Shown piece by piece: positions 1 to 9,281 of a stretch of DNA of 64,000 nt (positions are counted from its first letter, which is position 1; the number at the start of each line of letters is the position of its first letter). Below the pieces are notes generated by a model. That model was given only the letters and a program-made list of their open reading frames with translations, ran no database searches and was not told the origin of the DNA. Position numbers and translations under genes: made by a program. Source of the DNA: Mesorhizobium xinjiangense (GTDB lineage Bacteria; Pseudomonadota; Alphaproteobacteria; Rhizobiales; Rhizobiaceae); the NCBI RefSeq assembly GCF_009749525.1, contig NZ_WOAC01000008.1, positions 1 to 64,000 of the forward strand, read 5' to 3'.

Positions 1-1126
1 CGCTGGCGCCGCTGCCGCCGCCACCCGTTCCGCCTGCGCCGCCCGTCGAACCACCGGCACCACCGCCGCCACCGCTGCTGCCTCCGGCGCCGCCTGCGCC
101 GCCGCCACTTCCTCCTCCCGCACCGCCTGCGCTACCGGCGGAACCGCCTGACCCGCCACCACTTCCACCGCCCGCGCCCCCGGCGCCGCCTGATGCACCA
201 CCGGCGCCTCCGCCTCCCCCGCCGCCGGCACCGCCAGCGCCACCTGAACCACCAGGACCGCCCGCGCTGCCGCCGCCTCCAGAGCCACCTGGGCTTCCAG
301 GGCTTCCAGGACTGCCCGGACTGCCCGGACTGCCCGCACTGCCCGCACTGCCGCTATCGCCCCTGCCACCCGCCCTGCCGGGTTGGCCCGGCGGGCCGGG
401 CGCGCGCGGCTGGCTGCGCGGCGCGAGTATGTTCTGGGGTCCAGGTGCGATCGACGAACTGCCCTGGCAGGCACTTGAACCGCCCTGGAACTGGGGCAGG
501 ATGGGCCGCGAATTGGTGAGCAGCGGAAACAGGTTCCGGTAGCGGCGCGTTCCCATGCTCCCGGCGACGTTGCCCGTCTCGAGAAAGCCGCGGCCGGAAA
601 AGGCGACGAACTCGCATCGGCTGCGAACCACACGGCAGCCGCCGGTACGCGGGCAGATGTTGATCTGGCCATGCAGCAGGACGACATTGGTCCGGCCCCG
701 TTCCACCGTGACATCGAATGCCGTGCCTCTGACACCGATGGTGCCTTCGGGCGTCCGGATGGAATAGACCCTCTTGCGGCTGTTGCCGCTGATGAAGCGA
801 AAGGCGCCCCGGGTCGCGGCGAGCGAGATGCTCCGGGCCGACCGGTTTGCCGAGAAGACGAAACTGTCCAGGACGATGCTGGAATTCGGACCGAGCACGA
901 GCTTGGTGTCGTCGAGGAACCGGATCTGCGCCAAGCCTGTCGCGTTGGCCCTCAGGCGATCATTGTGGAAGACGGGAGCGGAACTGACGAGAACCTTGCT
1001 GCCGCCCTGGCCAGTCGCCGACACGCGAAGCCGTGCATCGACAGCCACGCCGATCTCCTGCGCCGTTGCCGTCGCGTGCAGGGCCAGCAGCAGGAACGAC
1101 AGCAACATTATACCCATGCCGTACAT
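1..1126 (-). CDS. FecR-domain secreted protein with collagen-like/glycine-rich tail (3' end outside window)
   Basis: I translated this frame by hand; it stays open to the window edge, so the protein is at least 375 residues and its C-terminus is missing. Residues 1-22 form a signal peptide (hydrophobic MLLSFLLLALHA then ATAQE). Residues about 25-155 resemble a FecR domain: SSIVLDSFVF, a strand-rich core, and TPEGTIGVRGTAFDV near 125-140. A short Cys-bearing region follows (C158, C164, C171, C220). From residue 244 there are about 26 uninterrupted Gly-X-Y triplets (GPP GQP GRA..., then repeated GSP), which grade into almost pure Gly/Ser/Ala. Methionines 1, 4 and 7 are all in frame; I chose the first because a TAG lies two codons upstream. 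FecR domains otherwise act as anti-sigma or periplasmic sensor modules. No TonB receptor or ECF sigma gene lies beside this one, so a surface or envelope-sensing role is inference. Its nearest neighbour is the CHASE2 cyclase gene. Confidence 0.8.
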   Translation of the reverse strand, partial: MYGMGIMLLSFLLLALHATATAQEIGVAVDARLRVSATGQGGSKVLVSSAPVFHNDRLRANATGLAQIRFLDDTKLVLGPNSSIVLDSFVFSANRSARSISLAATRGAFRFISGNSRKRVYSIRTPEGTIGVRGTAFDVTVERGRTNVVLLHGQINICPRTGGCRVVRSRCEFVAFSGRGFLETGNVAGSMGTRRYRNLFPLLTNSRPILPQFQGGSSACQGSSSIAPGPQNILAPRSQPRAPGPPGQPGRAGGRGDSGSAGSAGSPGSPGSPGSPGSPGGSGGGGSAGGPGGSGGAGGAGGGGGGGAGGASGGAGGAGGGSGGGSGGSAGSAGGAGGGSGGGAGGAGGSSGGGGGAGGSTGGAGGTGGGGSGAS

Positions 1127-1220
1127 GAGCTATTGCCTCGCGTCGCGAATGACTCGCGAATTGACCATTCTAAAATGCGGGTTGTTGCAGGTCGATATGT
1201 CGCGGCTACCAATTATGGCT

Positions 1221-1491
1221 TAGGCCGTGTGGACAGCTATGGATTGGGCGTGGCGCGAGCCGGATTTCGTTCCTGAACAGGAGAAAAGCGCAAGGCGGTG
1301 TCGACCACCGTCGAGCATTTTCGACGTATTCAGGGGCGAGATCCGCCGCGTCCCGAAGGGATATGGCGATAATCGCCCATTTCGGCGTCGCGGCCCCTTG
1401 AAAGGGGGCGACCCTTCCTGCGGGCCCACTCCTGGAACTGAACGATTTTCGCTCATACCACGCTCCAATCCATAGCTGTCCACACGGCCTA
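1221..1491. mobile_element. MITE-like element with 26-bp perfect terminal inverted repeats
   Basis: Positions 1221-1246 and 1466-1491 are perfect inverted copies (26 bp). The match continues imperfectly inward for about 14 bp with one gap. Each end has TA as its outermost dinucleotide (1221-1222 and 1490-1491), consistent with a TA target duplication as made by IS630/Tc1-type and some IS5-family transposases. The 220-bp interior has no plausible transposase ORF, so this looks like a non-autonomous element. The right end overlaps the stop codon of the cyclase gene (TAG at 1489-1491). Removing the element and one TA would leave TAA at the same codon. The rest of the 1127-1488 gap holds only the fecR-side promoter region (1127-1220), with no clear signal. 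Confidence 0.65.
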
Positions 1492-3576
1492 GCGATCAAA
1501 CACATTCGACCGTCCTCGCCGCGCATGATCGGCCCGCAGACGTGCAAATTCCGGCGAGCGCGCGTGGTCCTCGTCGCCGACCAGCGCGTAGAGCGCCACA
1601 TCCTGCGATTTGCCCTTGAGAGCCAATTCGCCGATCGGCAGCAGAGCCATGCCGGCCACCGCCGCCGCCGTCTCCTGTGAAAGCAGGATCGGGTAGCCGA
1701 TGGTCTTGGTCATTGTCTCGATTCGAGCGGCAACGTTCACCGTGTCGCCGATGACCGAATAGTTAAAGTGCGCCGACGATCCCATATTGCCGACACAGGC
1801 ATCTCCGGTGGCGATGCCGATCCCGATGCGGATATCGTCGAGCGCCAAGCCCTTGCCGCGAAAGCCGAATGCATCGCTGCGGTTCAGCGCCTCGACCGCC
1901 TCGACCATCTTCAATGCCGCGCGGCAGGCCTTGCGCGGATGGGCCTCGACGCTGAGCGGCGCGTTCCAGAACGCCATGATGGAATCGCCGATATATTTGT
2001 CGATCGCACCTTCATGCGCCTGGATGATATCGGACAGAGGCGAGAAGAGCCGGTTGAGAAACGCAACGAGGTCGGCCGGCGCAAGCGTTTCCGATATTGC
2101 GGTGAAATTGCGGATATCCATGAACAGCACGGTTATGTTGCGCACCTCGCCGCCAAGGATGAGCTTTTCCGGCTCGGCCTCGAGCTTGGTCAGCAGTGCC
2201 GGCGCCAGATAATGCTGGAACGCCGAGCGGACGAAGCGGCGCTCGCGCTCGGAAGCCGCGAAAGTCAGCGTGATCGCCAGGATATAGACGGCGCCGCCGG
2301 TCAGCATGGCGAAGACAGGCTCGATCAGCACGCCGTAGCGCTGGAAGGCGATCCAGCTGATGGCGGCCACGATCGCGGCGCAGATCGCCCCGAATATCGC
2401 GGCGACGAGAGCGCTGCAGAAGGGCAGAACGGCCATCATCAACGCCGTGAGCACCACCGTCATGGCGAACTCCGCGCCGTCGGCCCAGTCGGGCCGTTCG
2501 AGGAAATTCTGCGTCAGGATCTGCTCGATGATCTGCGCGTGCAGCGACACGCCCGGCACCGTCTCGCCCAGCGAGGTGATGCGCATGTCCGACAAGCCCA
2601 CGGCCGACGCTCCCACCAGCACGATATGGCCCTCGACAAGCGGTGCAAGGTCCTCCGCCTGGTCGCCGAGGAGCCGGCCGGCGGAAATGTAGTCCGAAGC
2701 CCGGTCGCGCTTGAAATAGAGCTGTATCTCGCCCGACGCCGTCGTCGGCGCGACGAAATCGCCGACCTTGACACTGACCATCCCGGCCGTCCCGCCGCTG
2801 ACCTCGCCGCTCGCAGATGCCGTCTTCAATATGTATGTCGACCCGCCGGCGGCGAGCCTCAGCGTCTCCATCGCCAGGGCCGGATAGATGGCTTCGCCGT
2901 CGGTGAGGAAGAGCGGGATCCGCCGCACGACGTCGCTCGTGCGCCCGCCGGCCAGGCTGATGCTGCCGATGCCGGCGGCCGCGTCTTCGAGCGCCGGAAG
3001 GTTGACGATGGCGCCGTTCATGCGCAGAAGCGCCGGCACGGGATCGTCGCCGGCAAAGGCGAACCCGGCCGTCTGGCGCGGGCGCTCGTCGCTGACGGCG
3101 CCGGTTGCGAAAAAGCCGACCACCGAGGGCTGCCGCGCAAGGCTTTGGGCAAACAGCGCGTCATTGTCCGGCATGCTATTCAGCGTGTCGACCAGGACCT
3201 TTTCGTCACCGCCGCGCCCGGCAAGCAGACGCCGGGCGATTTGGGCCGGATTCGTGCGGTCGGGTTCGGAAAAGACCATGTCGAATACGACGACGGCCGC
3301 CCCCAACGCGCCGAGCCGGTCGGTGATCTCGGCCAGCATGGTGCGCGGCCAGGGCCACTGGCCATAACGGCGCACCGAATCGTCGTCTATATCGACGATG
3401 CGTATCGGCAGCTCGGGCGGCGCCCGCGGCGCGATGCGCTGGTACTGATCGAAGGTCGCATCCCGGACGGTCTGCAGAATGCCCGGATCGGCAATGCGCA
3501 CCAGCCACGCCGCCAAGAGCACGCTGGCGGCAATGAGAGCCACCTGGAACGGCTTGCGCTGAACAATGCGCTTCAT
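1489..3576 (-). CDS. CHASE2-domain adenylate/guanylate cyclase
   Basis: A 695-residue membrane-bound class III nucleotide cyclase. One N-terminal membrane segment (about 10-28) is followed by an extracytoplasmic CHASE2 sensor (about 35-360, with PIRIVDIDDDSVRRYGQWPWPR typical of the family), three membrane helices (about 370-440) and a cytoplasmic cyclase domain (about 475-650). Both metal-binding aspartates are present: LFMDIRNFT (D487) and YIGDSIMAFW (D531). Whether it makes cAMP or cGMP cannot be read with certainty; most proteins of this architecture are annotated as adenylate cyclases. The ligand of CHASE2 is unknown. The gene lies downstream of soxG on the same strand (66-bp gap) and upstream of the FecR-type gene, a pairing that suggests envelope sensing coupled to a cyclic nucleotide signal. 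Its stop codon lies in the right terminal repeat of the MITE-like element. Confidence 0.9.
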   Translation of the reverse strand: MKRIVQRKPFQVALIAASVLLAAWLVRIADPGILQTVRDATFDQYQRIAPRAPPELPIRIVDIDDDSVRRYGQWPWPRTMLAEITDRLGALGAAVVVFDMVFSEPDRTNPAQIARRLLAGRGGDEKVLVDTLNSMPDNDALFAQSLARQPSVVGFFATGAVSDERPRQTAGFAFAGDDPVPALLRMNGAIVNLPALEDAAAGIGSISLAGGRTSDVVRRIPLFLTDGEAIYPALAMETLRLAAGGSTYILKTASASGEVSGGTAGMVSVKVGDFVAPTTASGEIQLYFKRDRASDYISAGRLLGDQAEDLAPLVEGHIVLVGASAVGLSDMRITSLGETVPGVSLHAQIIEQILTQNFLERPDWADGAEFAMTVVLTALMMAVLPFCSALVAAIFGAICAAIVAAISWIAFQRYGVLIEPVFAMLTGGAVYILAITLTFAASERERRFVRSAFQHYLAPALLTKLEAEPEKLILGGEVRNITVLFMDIRNFTAISETLAPADLVAFLNRLFSPLSDIIQAHEGAIDKYIGDSIMAFWNAPLSVEAHPRKACRAALKMVEAVEALNRSDAFGFRGKGLALDDIRIGIGIATGDACVGNMGSSAHFNYSVIGDTVNVAARIETMTKTIGYPILLSQETAAAVAGMALLPIGELALKGKSQDVALYALVGDEDHARSPEFARLRADHARRGRSNVFDR

Positions 3577-3642
3577 GACACGCCCGACCGTTGATGGGGC
3601 ATGCAGAAGCCTATTGGATCGCCCGTGCGGTGTCGAGCCGGC

Positions 3643-4218
3643 CTATTGACCGGCGTCCCGCGCTGCTTCCGCCAGCAGCGTCCAGGCATAGTCGGCGAAG
3701 GAGCGCCAGACCTCCACCCGGAAGGCATCCTCGCCGGTGCGCACGAGCACGATCTCTGCCTTGCCGAAAACGGTGCGCGAAACCGCCCCGACCGGGAAGG
3801 CCGCTGGCGACAGGTCCTGCGGACAGCCGGCCGCAAGACAGGCCTGCGCGCCCGCGCCTTCGACCAGGATCGCGGCATTGCGATGCGCGATATCGACCGC
3901 AGCATGGAGCGCACCGGCCCCGGCGGCTTCGCCTGCCAGATCCGTGCCGTCCGGCGCGACGATCAGCCATTCGTCAGGCCCGAGCCACAGCGCGGTGCGC
4001 GCGCCGTCCTTCGAGACGGCCGAGGATTTCGGTGTTTGCGGCAGGGTCACCCCGAGGGCCTTCGACAAGGCGGCGATGGAGGCTTGCGGCGCGCGCAGCG
4101 CCAGCCGCGCTGCCGGTTCGGCCGGCGTCAACGTGACATTCCCCGCCTTAAGCGAGCGGCCGGCGAGCTTTGGCCGGCGTTCGGCCGACGTCTGGACGGC
4201 TTTTGCGGCCTTAGCCAT
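3643..4218 (-). CDS. soxG: Sarcosine oxidase, gamma subunit
   Basis: Fourth gene of the heterotetrameric sarcosine oxidase operon; 191 residues from ATG 4218. I chose this start because its ATGGCTAA overlaps the soxA stop codon; the longer frame upstream lies inside soxA. The subunit has no flavin-binding motif and resembles the C-terminal GcvT/T-protein-like fold typical of SoxG (LWLGPDEWLIVAP near the middle is the recognisable family signature). In the known enzyme the gamma chain packs against the alpha subunit in the complex that oxidises sarcosine to glycine, hydrogen peroxide and 5,10-methylene-tetrahydrofolate. A 66-bp gap separates it from the cyclase gene, so co-transcription further downstream is uncertain. 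Confidence 0.9.
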   Translation of the reverse strand: MAKAAKAVQTSAERRPKLAGRSLKAGNVTLTPAEPAARLALRAPQASIAALSKALGVTLPQTPKSSAVSKDGARTALWLGPDEWLIVAPDGTDLAGEAAGAGALHAAVDIAHRNAAILVEGAGAQACLAAGCPQDLSPAAFPVGAVSRTVFGKAEIVLVRTGEDAFRVEVWRSFADYAWTLLAEAARDAGQ

Positions 4219-7204
4219 GCACGCGTTCTCCCTTTTCATCGAAGAACACCGTTGCGGTAACCTCGACCGCGATCGTCCGGTCCGGCATGGGAACGTAGAG
4301 CGTCTCACCCATGCGATCGCGCCCGTCGGCGACCAGTGCCAATGCAATCGAGCGGCTGCAATTTTCCGACCAGTAGGACGACGTCACGTGGCCGAGCATG
4401 CGCATCGGCACCGGCTCATCGGGATCGGCGACGATCTGCGCACCTTCCTCCAGCACGGTTTGCGGATCCTTCGTCTTCAGTCCGACAAGCTGCTTGCGCC
4501 CGGAAGCGACGAGGTCCGGCCGTTTCAGGCCGCGTATGCCGACGAAATCGCTCTTCTTCTTGCCGGTCGCCCAGCCAAGGCCGGCATCGTCCGGCGTCAC
4601 CGTGCCGTCGGTGTCCTGGCCGACAATGATGAAACCCTTCTCGGCGCGCAGAACATGCATCGTCTCGGTTCCATAGGCACAGGCGCCGTGCTTTTCGCCC
4701 TCGGCCCACACGGCCTCCCAGACCGCTTCGCCATAGTCGGCCGGCACGTTGATCTCATAGCCGCGCTCACCGGTGAACGACATGCGGAACAACCGCGCCG
4801 GCACGCCGCAGATCGTGCCTTCACGCACCGACATGTGCGGCATCGCCTCGTCGGTCAGATCGATGCCCTCGACGAGCGGGGCGACAATCTCCCGGGCCTT
4901 CGGCCCCTGCACGGCGATGACGGCCCATTGCTCGGTGGTCGAGGTGAGCCAGACATCGAGATGCGGAAATTCGGTCTGGAGATAATCTTCCATGTGGTGA
5001 AGCACGCGCGGCGCGCCGCCGGTCGTCGTCGTCACATGGAAGCGGTCCTCGGCCAGCCGACCGACCACGCCGTCATCATAGAGGAAGCCGTCCTCGCGAA
5101 GCATGACGCCGTAGCGGCAGCGCCCCGGCGCGAGCTTGGCCCAGGGATTGGTGTAGAGGAGTTCCATGAAGCGCACCGCGTCCGGCCCCACCACCTCGAT
5201 CTTGCCGAGCGTGGAGGCATCGAAGATGCCGGCGGCCGCGCGCACGGTGCGGCATTCGCGGGCGACGGCGGCCCGCATGTCCTCGCCCGGCCGCGGATAG
5301 TACCAGGGACGCTTCCACTGGCCGACATCCTCGAACACCGCGCCGTGGTCTTCGTGCCAGCCATGCATGGCGGTCTGGCGCGTCGGCTCGAAGAGCGGTC
5401 CGCGCGCGTGGTTGACCATGGCGCCGAAGGTGACGGGCGTGTAGGGCGCGCGGAAGGTCGTGAGCCCAACCTCGGGAATTTCCTTCTTCAATGCGTCCGC
5501 GGCGATCGCCAGGCCATGCAGGTTCGAGGTCTTGCCCTGGTCCGTCGCCATGCCGGTGGTGGTGAAGCGCTTGACATGCTCGATGGAGTGCATGCCTTCC
5601 TTGACGGCCAGTCTGATGTCCTTGGCCGTCACGTCGTTCTGATAATCGACGAAGGCCTTGACGGTCGTGCCGCTGCCGGCGCCCGGTCCCGCGCCCAGCA
5701 TGCCGCCCGCCCAGCTTTCGCTCGCCTCGACCCTGGGGCGGGAGACCTTGTCGCCGCCATCGCCGCCGGCCTCGCGTGCCGCCTTTTCGCCGGCCGCGAA
5801 GGCCTCGCGCAGCGACGTGGCCAGATCGTCGGTTCCATTGCCGGCGCCGACGCAGATGCAGTCTTGTGCGTAGGTTCCGGGCAGGAACCGCTGGCCCACG
5901 GCATCGAAGGCGACCTTGCCGCGCGACTGCGAGAACAGATGCAGCGACGGCGTCCAGCCCGACGACATCAAGAGTGCGTCGACAGGGACCACGCGCCCGC
6001 CGCCGCCCGCCTTGGGCACCACCGTCATGGAGGCGATACGCCGGCGCCCGCCGGTCGTCGCGACGCCGCGCCCATGCAGAACCTCGATGCCGAGCGCGCG
6101 GGCTTCCTCGACGACCCCGCCGCGCGGATTGTCGCGCCAGTCGACGATGGCCGCGATGCCCACTCCGGCGCGTTTCAGATCGATGGCTGCCGCATAGGCC
6201 GAATCATTGGCCGTGTAGACGCCGACATGCCGCCCGACGGCGACGCCGTAATGGTTGAGATAGGTGCGCGCAGCCGACGCCAGCATGACGCCCGGCCGGT
6301 CATTGCCGTCAAAGACCATGTGGCGCTCGATCGCGCCGGTGGCGAGCACCACCTTCTTCGCCCGCACCTGCCACAGCCTTTCGCGCGGCAGGTCTCCCGG
6401 CTCGGCAAGGTGGTCGCTGACCCGCTCGGCCAGAGCGACAAAATTCTGCGCGTAATAGCCGAAGGCGGTCGTCCTGGTGAGCAGCCGCACATTGTCCATT
6501 CTCGCAAGCCGGGCGACCGCCTCCTGCGTCCAGTCCCAGCCCGCCTGGCCGTCGATCACGGCACCACGTTCGAAGCGCATCGCGCCGCCGGGCTGCGCCT
6601 GTTCGTCGGCGAGGATGACGCGCACCCCGCTTTGTGCCGCCGCAAGGGCGGCGGCGATGCCGGCAGCCCCGCCGCCGACGACAAGCACCTCGCAATGGGC
6701 GTAGCGCGCAGAATAGCGGTCCGGATCAGGTTTGTCCGGCGCCACGCCGAGGCCGGCGGCAGCGCGGATCCTCGGCTCATAAAGCGAAGTCCAGGCCGAC
6801 TTCGGCCACATGAAGGTCTTGTAGTAGAAGCCGGCCGGAAAGAGCGGCGACGCCAGGTCGTTGACCGCGCCGACGTCGAATCCGAGCGAGGGCCAGCGGT
6901 TCTGCGACACCGCGGCGAGCCCGTTATAGAGTTCCTGCACGGTTGCGCGCACATTGGGCGTCTTTCGTGCCGCGTCGCGATGAAGCCCGACCAGCGCGTT
7001 GGGCTCCTCCGCCCCGGCTGAAACGATGCCGCGGGGACGATGATATTTGAACGAGCGCCCGACGAGATGGACGCCGTTGGCGAGCAGCGCCGAGGCCAGC
7101 GTATCGCCAGCGCTGCCACCGTAGGACTTACCGTCGAACGTGAATCCGACGGGCTGCGCTTCGTCAAGGCGACCGACACCGGAGATGCGATATGCCTCGG
7201 CCAT
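4211..7204 (-). CDS. soxA: Sarcosine oxidase, alpha subunit
   Basis: About 997 residues, the normal SoxA length. The N-terminal part has the 2Fe-2S-ferredoxin-like segment (FTFDGKSYGG, then DTLASALLANGV) but lacks iron-sulfur cysteines, as in SoxA. A dinucleotide-binding motif follows (VLVVGGGAAGIAAALAAAQ, near residue 175). The C-terminal third is an aminomethyltransferase (GcvT) fold that binds tetrahydrofolate and receives the one-carbon unit (GIFDASTLGKIEVVGPDA; FTGERGYEINVPADYG). The start at 7204 (MAEAYRISG) is preferred over 7234 because GGGAG sits 7 bases upstream and family members begin just before the YRISG-like segment. It follows soxD by 43 bp and overlaps soxG by 8 bp. Confidence 0.93.
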   Translation of the reverse strand: MAEAYRISGVGRLDEAQPVGFTFDGKSYGGSAGDTLASALLANGVHLVGRSFKYHRPRGIVSAGAEEPNALVGLHRDAARKTPNVRATVQELYNGLAAVSQNRWPSLGFDVGAVNDLASPLFPAGFYYKTFMWPKSAWTSLYEPRIRAAAGLGVAPDKPDPDRYSARYAHCEVLVVGGGAAGIAAALAAAQSGVRVILADEQAQPGGAMRFERGAVIDGQAGWDWTQEAVARLARMDNVRLLTRTTAFGYYAQNFVALAERVSDHLAEPGDLPRERLWQVRAKKVVLATGAIERHMVFDGNDRPGVMLASAARTYLNHYGVAVGRHVGVYTANDSAYAAAIDLKRAGVGIAAIVDWRDNPRGGVVEEARALGIEVLHGRGVATTGGRRRIASMTVVPKAGGGGRVVPVDALLMSSGWTPSLHLFSQSRGKVAFDAVGQRFLPGTYAQDCICVGAGNGTDDLATSLREAFAAGEKAAREAGGDGGDKVSRPRVEASESWAGGMLGAGPGAGSGTTVKAFVDYQNDVTAKDIRLAVKEGMHSIEHVKRFTTTGMATDQGKTSNLHGLAIAADALKKEIPEVGLTTFRAPYTPVTFGAMVNHARGPLFEPTRQTAMHGWHEDHGAVFEDVGQWKRPWYYPRPGEDMRAAVARECRTVRAAAGIFDASTLGKIEVVGPDAVRFMELLYTNPWAKLAPGRCRYGVMLREDGFLYDDGVVGRLAEDRFHVTTTTGGAPRVLHHMEDYLQTEFPHLDVWLTSTTEQWAVIAVQGPKAREIVAPLVEGIDLTDEAMPHMSVREGTICGVPARLFRMSFTGERGYEINVPADYGEAVWEAVWAEGEKHGACAYGTETMHVLRAEKGFIIVGQDTDGTVTPDDAGLGWATGKKKSDFVGIRGLKRPDLVASGRKQLVGLKTKDPQTVLEEGAQIVADPDEPVPMRMLGHVTSSYWSENCSRSIALALVADGRDRMGETLYVPMPDRTIAVEVTATVFFDEKGERVHG

Positions 7205-7247
7205 CAGGCGTCTCCCGGCAAAGACTGCACCCATGGAGGACCAATCC

Positions 7248-7676
7248 TCATCGCGTCTTCACTCCTTTTGGCGCCGGCTTCTTCGTCGCCGCGCGTGCAG
7301 CCCTTGCCTGAACCCCAGCCGGCTTGGCGGGCGCAGGGGTGCTTTTCGCCGCTTCCGTCTGCGGCCGTCTCCTCTCGGCGCGCGAGGCGAGCCGTTTTGC
7401 GTCCGGCTTCGGCTCATCGATCCTGTAGGTGGCGAGGAACCGATCGTTCACCGTGTCGCGGGCGGCATTGAAGAAACGCGCGCAGCCATGGATGTGGCGC
7501 CAGCGCTCGTAGGCAATGCCCTTGGGGTTGGAGCGGATGAAGAAATAGCGCTCGAATGCCTCGTCCGAAATCTCGGCAATGTCGTCCGGCCGCGCGACAT
7601 GCGCCTCGCCGGCATGGCGGAATTCCAATTCCGGGCGTTCTTCCTCGCAATAGGGGCAGTGGATCAGGAACATCAC
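7248..7676 (-). CDS. soxD: Sarcosine oxidase, delta subunit
   Basis: 142 residues. SoxD is the small zinc-binding subunit. The N-terminal HCPYCEEERPELEF supplies two cysteines (C7, C10), and the later RWRHIHGCARFFNAARDT segment supplies the histidine/cysteine pair expected to complete the zinc site. The core ends near residue 95. The remaining basic, Ala/Lys/Pro-rich tail (about 45 residues) is a common, variable extension in rhizobial SoxD. It sits 6 bp after soxB and 43 bp before soxA, in the canonical soxBDAG order. Confidence 0.92.
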   Translation of the reverse strand: MMFLIHCPYCEEERPELEFRHAGEAHVARPDDIAEISDEAFERYFFIRSNPKGIAYERWRHIHGCARFFNAARDTVNDRFLATYRIDEPKPDAKRLASRAERRRPQTEAAKSTPAPAKPAGVQARAARAATKKPAPKGVKTR

Positions 7677-7682
7677 AGAACC

Positions 7683-8936
7683 TCAGTGCGCCACGGCGGC
7701 CGCCGCCGCCTCGTCGATCAGCCGGCCGGTGCGAAACCGCTGCAGCGTGAAAGGGGCGTTGATCGGGTGCGGCTCGTCACGGGCAATCGTATGAGCGAAG
7801 ACGTGGCCGGAGCCCGGCGTTGCCTTGAAGCCGCCCGTGCCCCAGCCGCAATTGACATAAAGGCCTTTCACCGGCGTACGCGCGAGGATCGGCGAGCGGT
7901 CCGGTGTCACGTCGACGACGCCGGCCCAGGAGCGCAGCATCTTCATGCGTGTGAATATGGGGAACATCTCGCAAACCGCATCAAGCGTGTGCTGGAGGAT
8001 ATGCAACCCGCCGGTCTGCGCATAGGAGGTGTACTGGTCGGTTCCAGCACCGATAACGAGTTCGCCCTTGTCGGATTGCGAGACATAGGCGTGGACCGTA
8101 TTGGACATGACCACGCAGGGAAAGACCGGTTTGACCGGCTCGGAAACCAGCGCCTGCAGCGGATAGGATTCCAGTGGCACCTCGACACCCGCCATCTGCA
8201 TGATGACCGAGGAATGGCCTGCCGCCACGACGCCGATTTTTTTTGCTCCGATCGTCCCGCGCGTTGTCTCCACGCCCGTCACCGCCCCGTCCGGGCCGCG
8301 ATTGATGCCGGTGACCTCGCAATTCTGGATGATGTGGACACCGCGATCAGAGGCGCCACGCGCATAGCCCCAGGCGACGGCGTCATGGCGGGCCGTGCCG
8401 GCGCGGCGCTGCAGGGCGGCACCCACGACAGGGTAGCGCGCCTGGCCGGAAATGTTGAGCGGCGGACAATAATCCTTGGCCTCGCCGGGTGTCAGCCACC
8501 GGTTGTCGACGCCGTTCAGCCGATTGGCGTGAACATGGCGCTTCAAGATCTGCACGTCGTGCACATTGTGCGCCATCATCATGACGCCGCGCGGCGAGTA
8601 CATGACGTTATAGTTGAGATCCTGGGAGAGCCCGTCCCACAGATCGAGCGCGTGATTATAGATGGCGGCCGATTCGTCGTAGAGATAGTTGGAGCGGATG
8701 ATGGTGGTGTTGCGGCCGGTATTGCCGCCGCCGAGCCATCCCTTTTCCAGGACGGCCACATTGGTGATGCCGTGCTCCTTGGCCAGGTAGTAGGCCGTGG
8801 CAAGTCCGTGGCCGCCGGCGCCGATGATGACCACGTCATACTCGGCCCGCGGCTCGGGCGAGGACCATTGCTCCTGCCAACCCGTATGGCCGCGCAACGC
8901 TTCGCGGGCAATGGCGAACACGGAATATTTGCGCAT
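7683..8936 (-). CDS. soxB: Sarcosine oxidase, beta subunit
   Basis: 417 residues, first gene of soxBDAG. It is a DAO-family flavoprotein: an FAD-binding Rossmann motif ([20 protein letters not shown], residues 33-52) and a C-terminal family signature ([20 protein letters not shown]). SoxB oxidises sarcosine at a noncovalent FAD and passes electrons to a covalently bound FMN at the alpha-beta interface. His184, in the segment [13 protein letters not shown], is my best candidate for the covalent FMN histidine, by analogy only. The start is supported by an AGGCAGGA Shine-Dalgarno-like sequence. glyA and purU, which often neighbour this operon, are absent here. Confidence 0.94.
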   Translation of the reverse strand: MRKYSVFAIAREALRGHTGWQEQWSSPEPRAEYDVVIIGAGGHGLATAYYLAKEHGITNVAVLEKGWLGGGNTGRNTTIIRSNYLYDESAAIYNHALDLWDGLSQDLNYNVMYSPRGVMMMAHNVHDVQILKRHVHANRLNGVDNRWLTPGEAKDYCPPLNISGQARYPVVGAALQRRAGTARHDAVAWGYARGASDRGVHIIQNCEVTGINRGPDGAVTGVETTRGTIGAKKIGVVAAGHSSVIMQMAGVEVPLESYPLQALVSEPVKPVFPCVVMSNTVHAYVSQSDKGELVIGAGTDQYTSYAQTGGLHILQHTLDAVCEMFPIFTRMKMLRSWAGVVDVTPDRSPILARTPVKGLYVNCGWGTGGFKATPGSGHVFAHTIARDEPHPINAPFTLQRFRTGRLIDEAAAAAVAH

Positions 8937-9046
8937 TGTATCCTGCCTCGCATGGACATGCTTCGTTGCCGCCGCGTCGGAACGGCTTTCGTATCACTAG
9001 CGAATGCACGCCCTCGGCCTTGCACTGATTGCGACGGCAGATGGCG

Positions 9047-9153
9047 CTAGCGCGCGTTCGCTTTAAACGGAGACGTTTGATATGCGCGCCAGATCAATAT
9101 GTTGGAACATGTGCCTTTCGCTCAAACCGATTCCGTTCGAGCGGGACATGTTC
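9047..9153. repeat. RIME-like intergenic palindromic repeat, copy 1
   Basis: Two adjacent palindromes lie in the 345-bp gap between soxB and the SDR gene. The first (about 9047-9089) has GCGCGC-type ends around a TTTAAACG/CGTTTGA hairpin. The second (9105-9153) has arms GAACATG...CATGTTC enclosing a CGCTCAAAC-type hairpin. The second unit, with its upstream CCAGATCAATATG box, recurs at 60061-60124; the unit alone recurs inverted at 41606-41653. The two-palindrome design matches rhizobial intergenic mosaic elements. I see nothing else in 8937-9046 beyond the probable sox promoter region. Confidence 0.7.
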
Positions 9154-9281
9154 TGAGGGTCGAGCCCGACGCCGCACCGGTGACATATGCAGCTTTCGGG
9201 TGGCGGCAGCTCCGCACGCCTGTCATTTCCTCTCCATCCTGTGGGCCCGCAGGCAACCGCAACGAAACAGGATGGAAAGAA

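Noticed and set aside
300..360. Short tandem 9-bp repeats that could suggest a CRISPR
   Set aside because: The repeats are in-frame Gly-Ser-Pro codons of the collagen-like tail; there are no spacers.
354..362. GRGDS segment read as an integrin-binding motif
   Set aside because: It falls in a low-complexity Gly/Ser/Arg stretch and is expected by chance; no other adhesin evidence.
3737..7021. 1094-codon open frame on the plus strand
   Set aside because: It is the antisense shadow of soxA; high GC and biased third positions keep the opposite strand open. Its translation is His/Arg-rich with no family.
8937..9046. Riboswitch upstream of soxB
   Set aside because: No glycine or other known aptamer core could be recognised in the leader.
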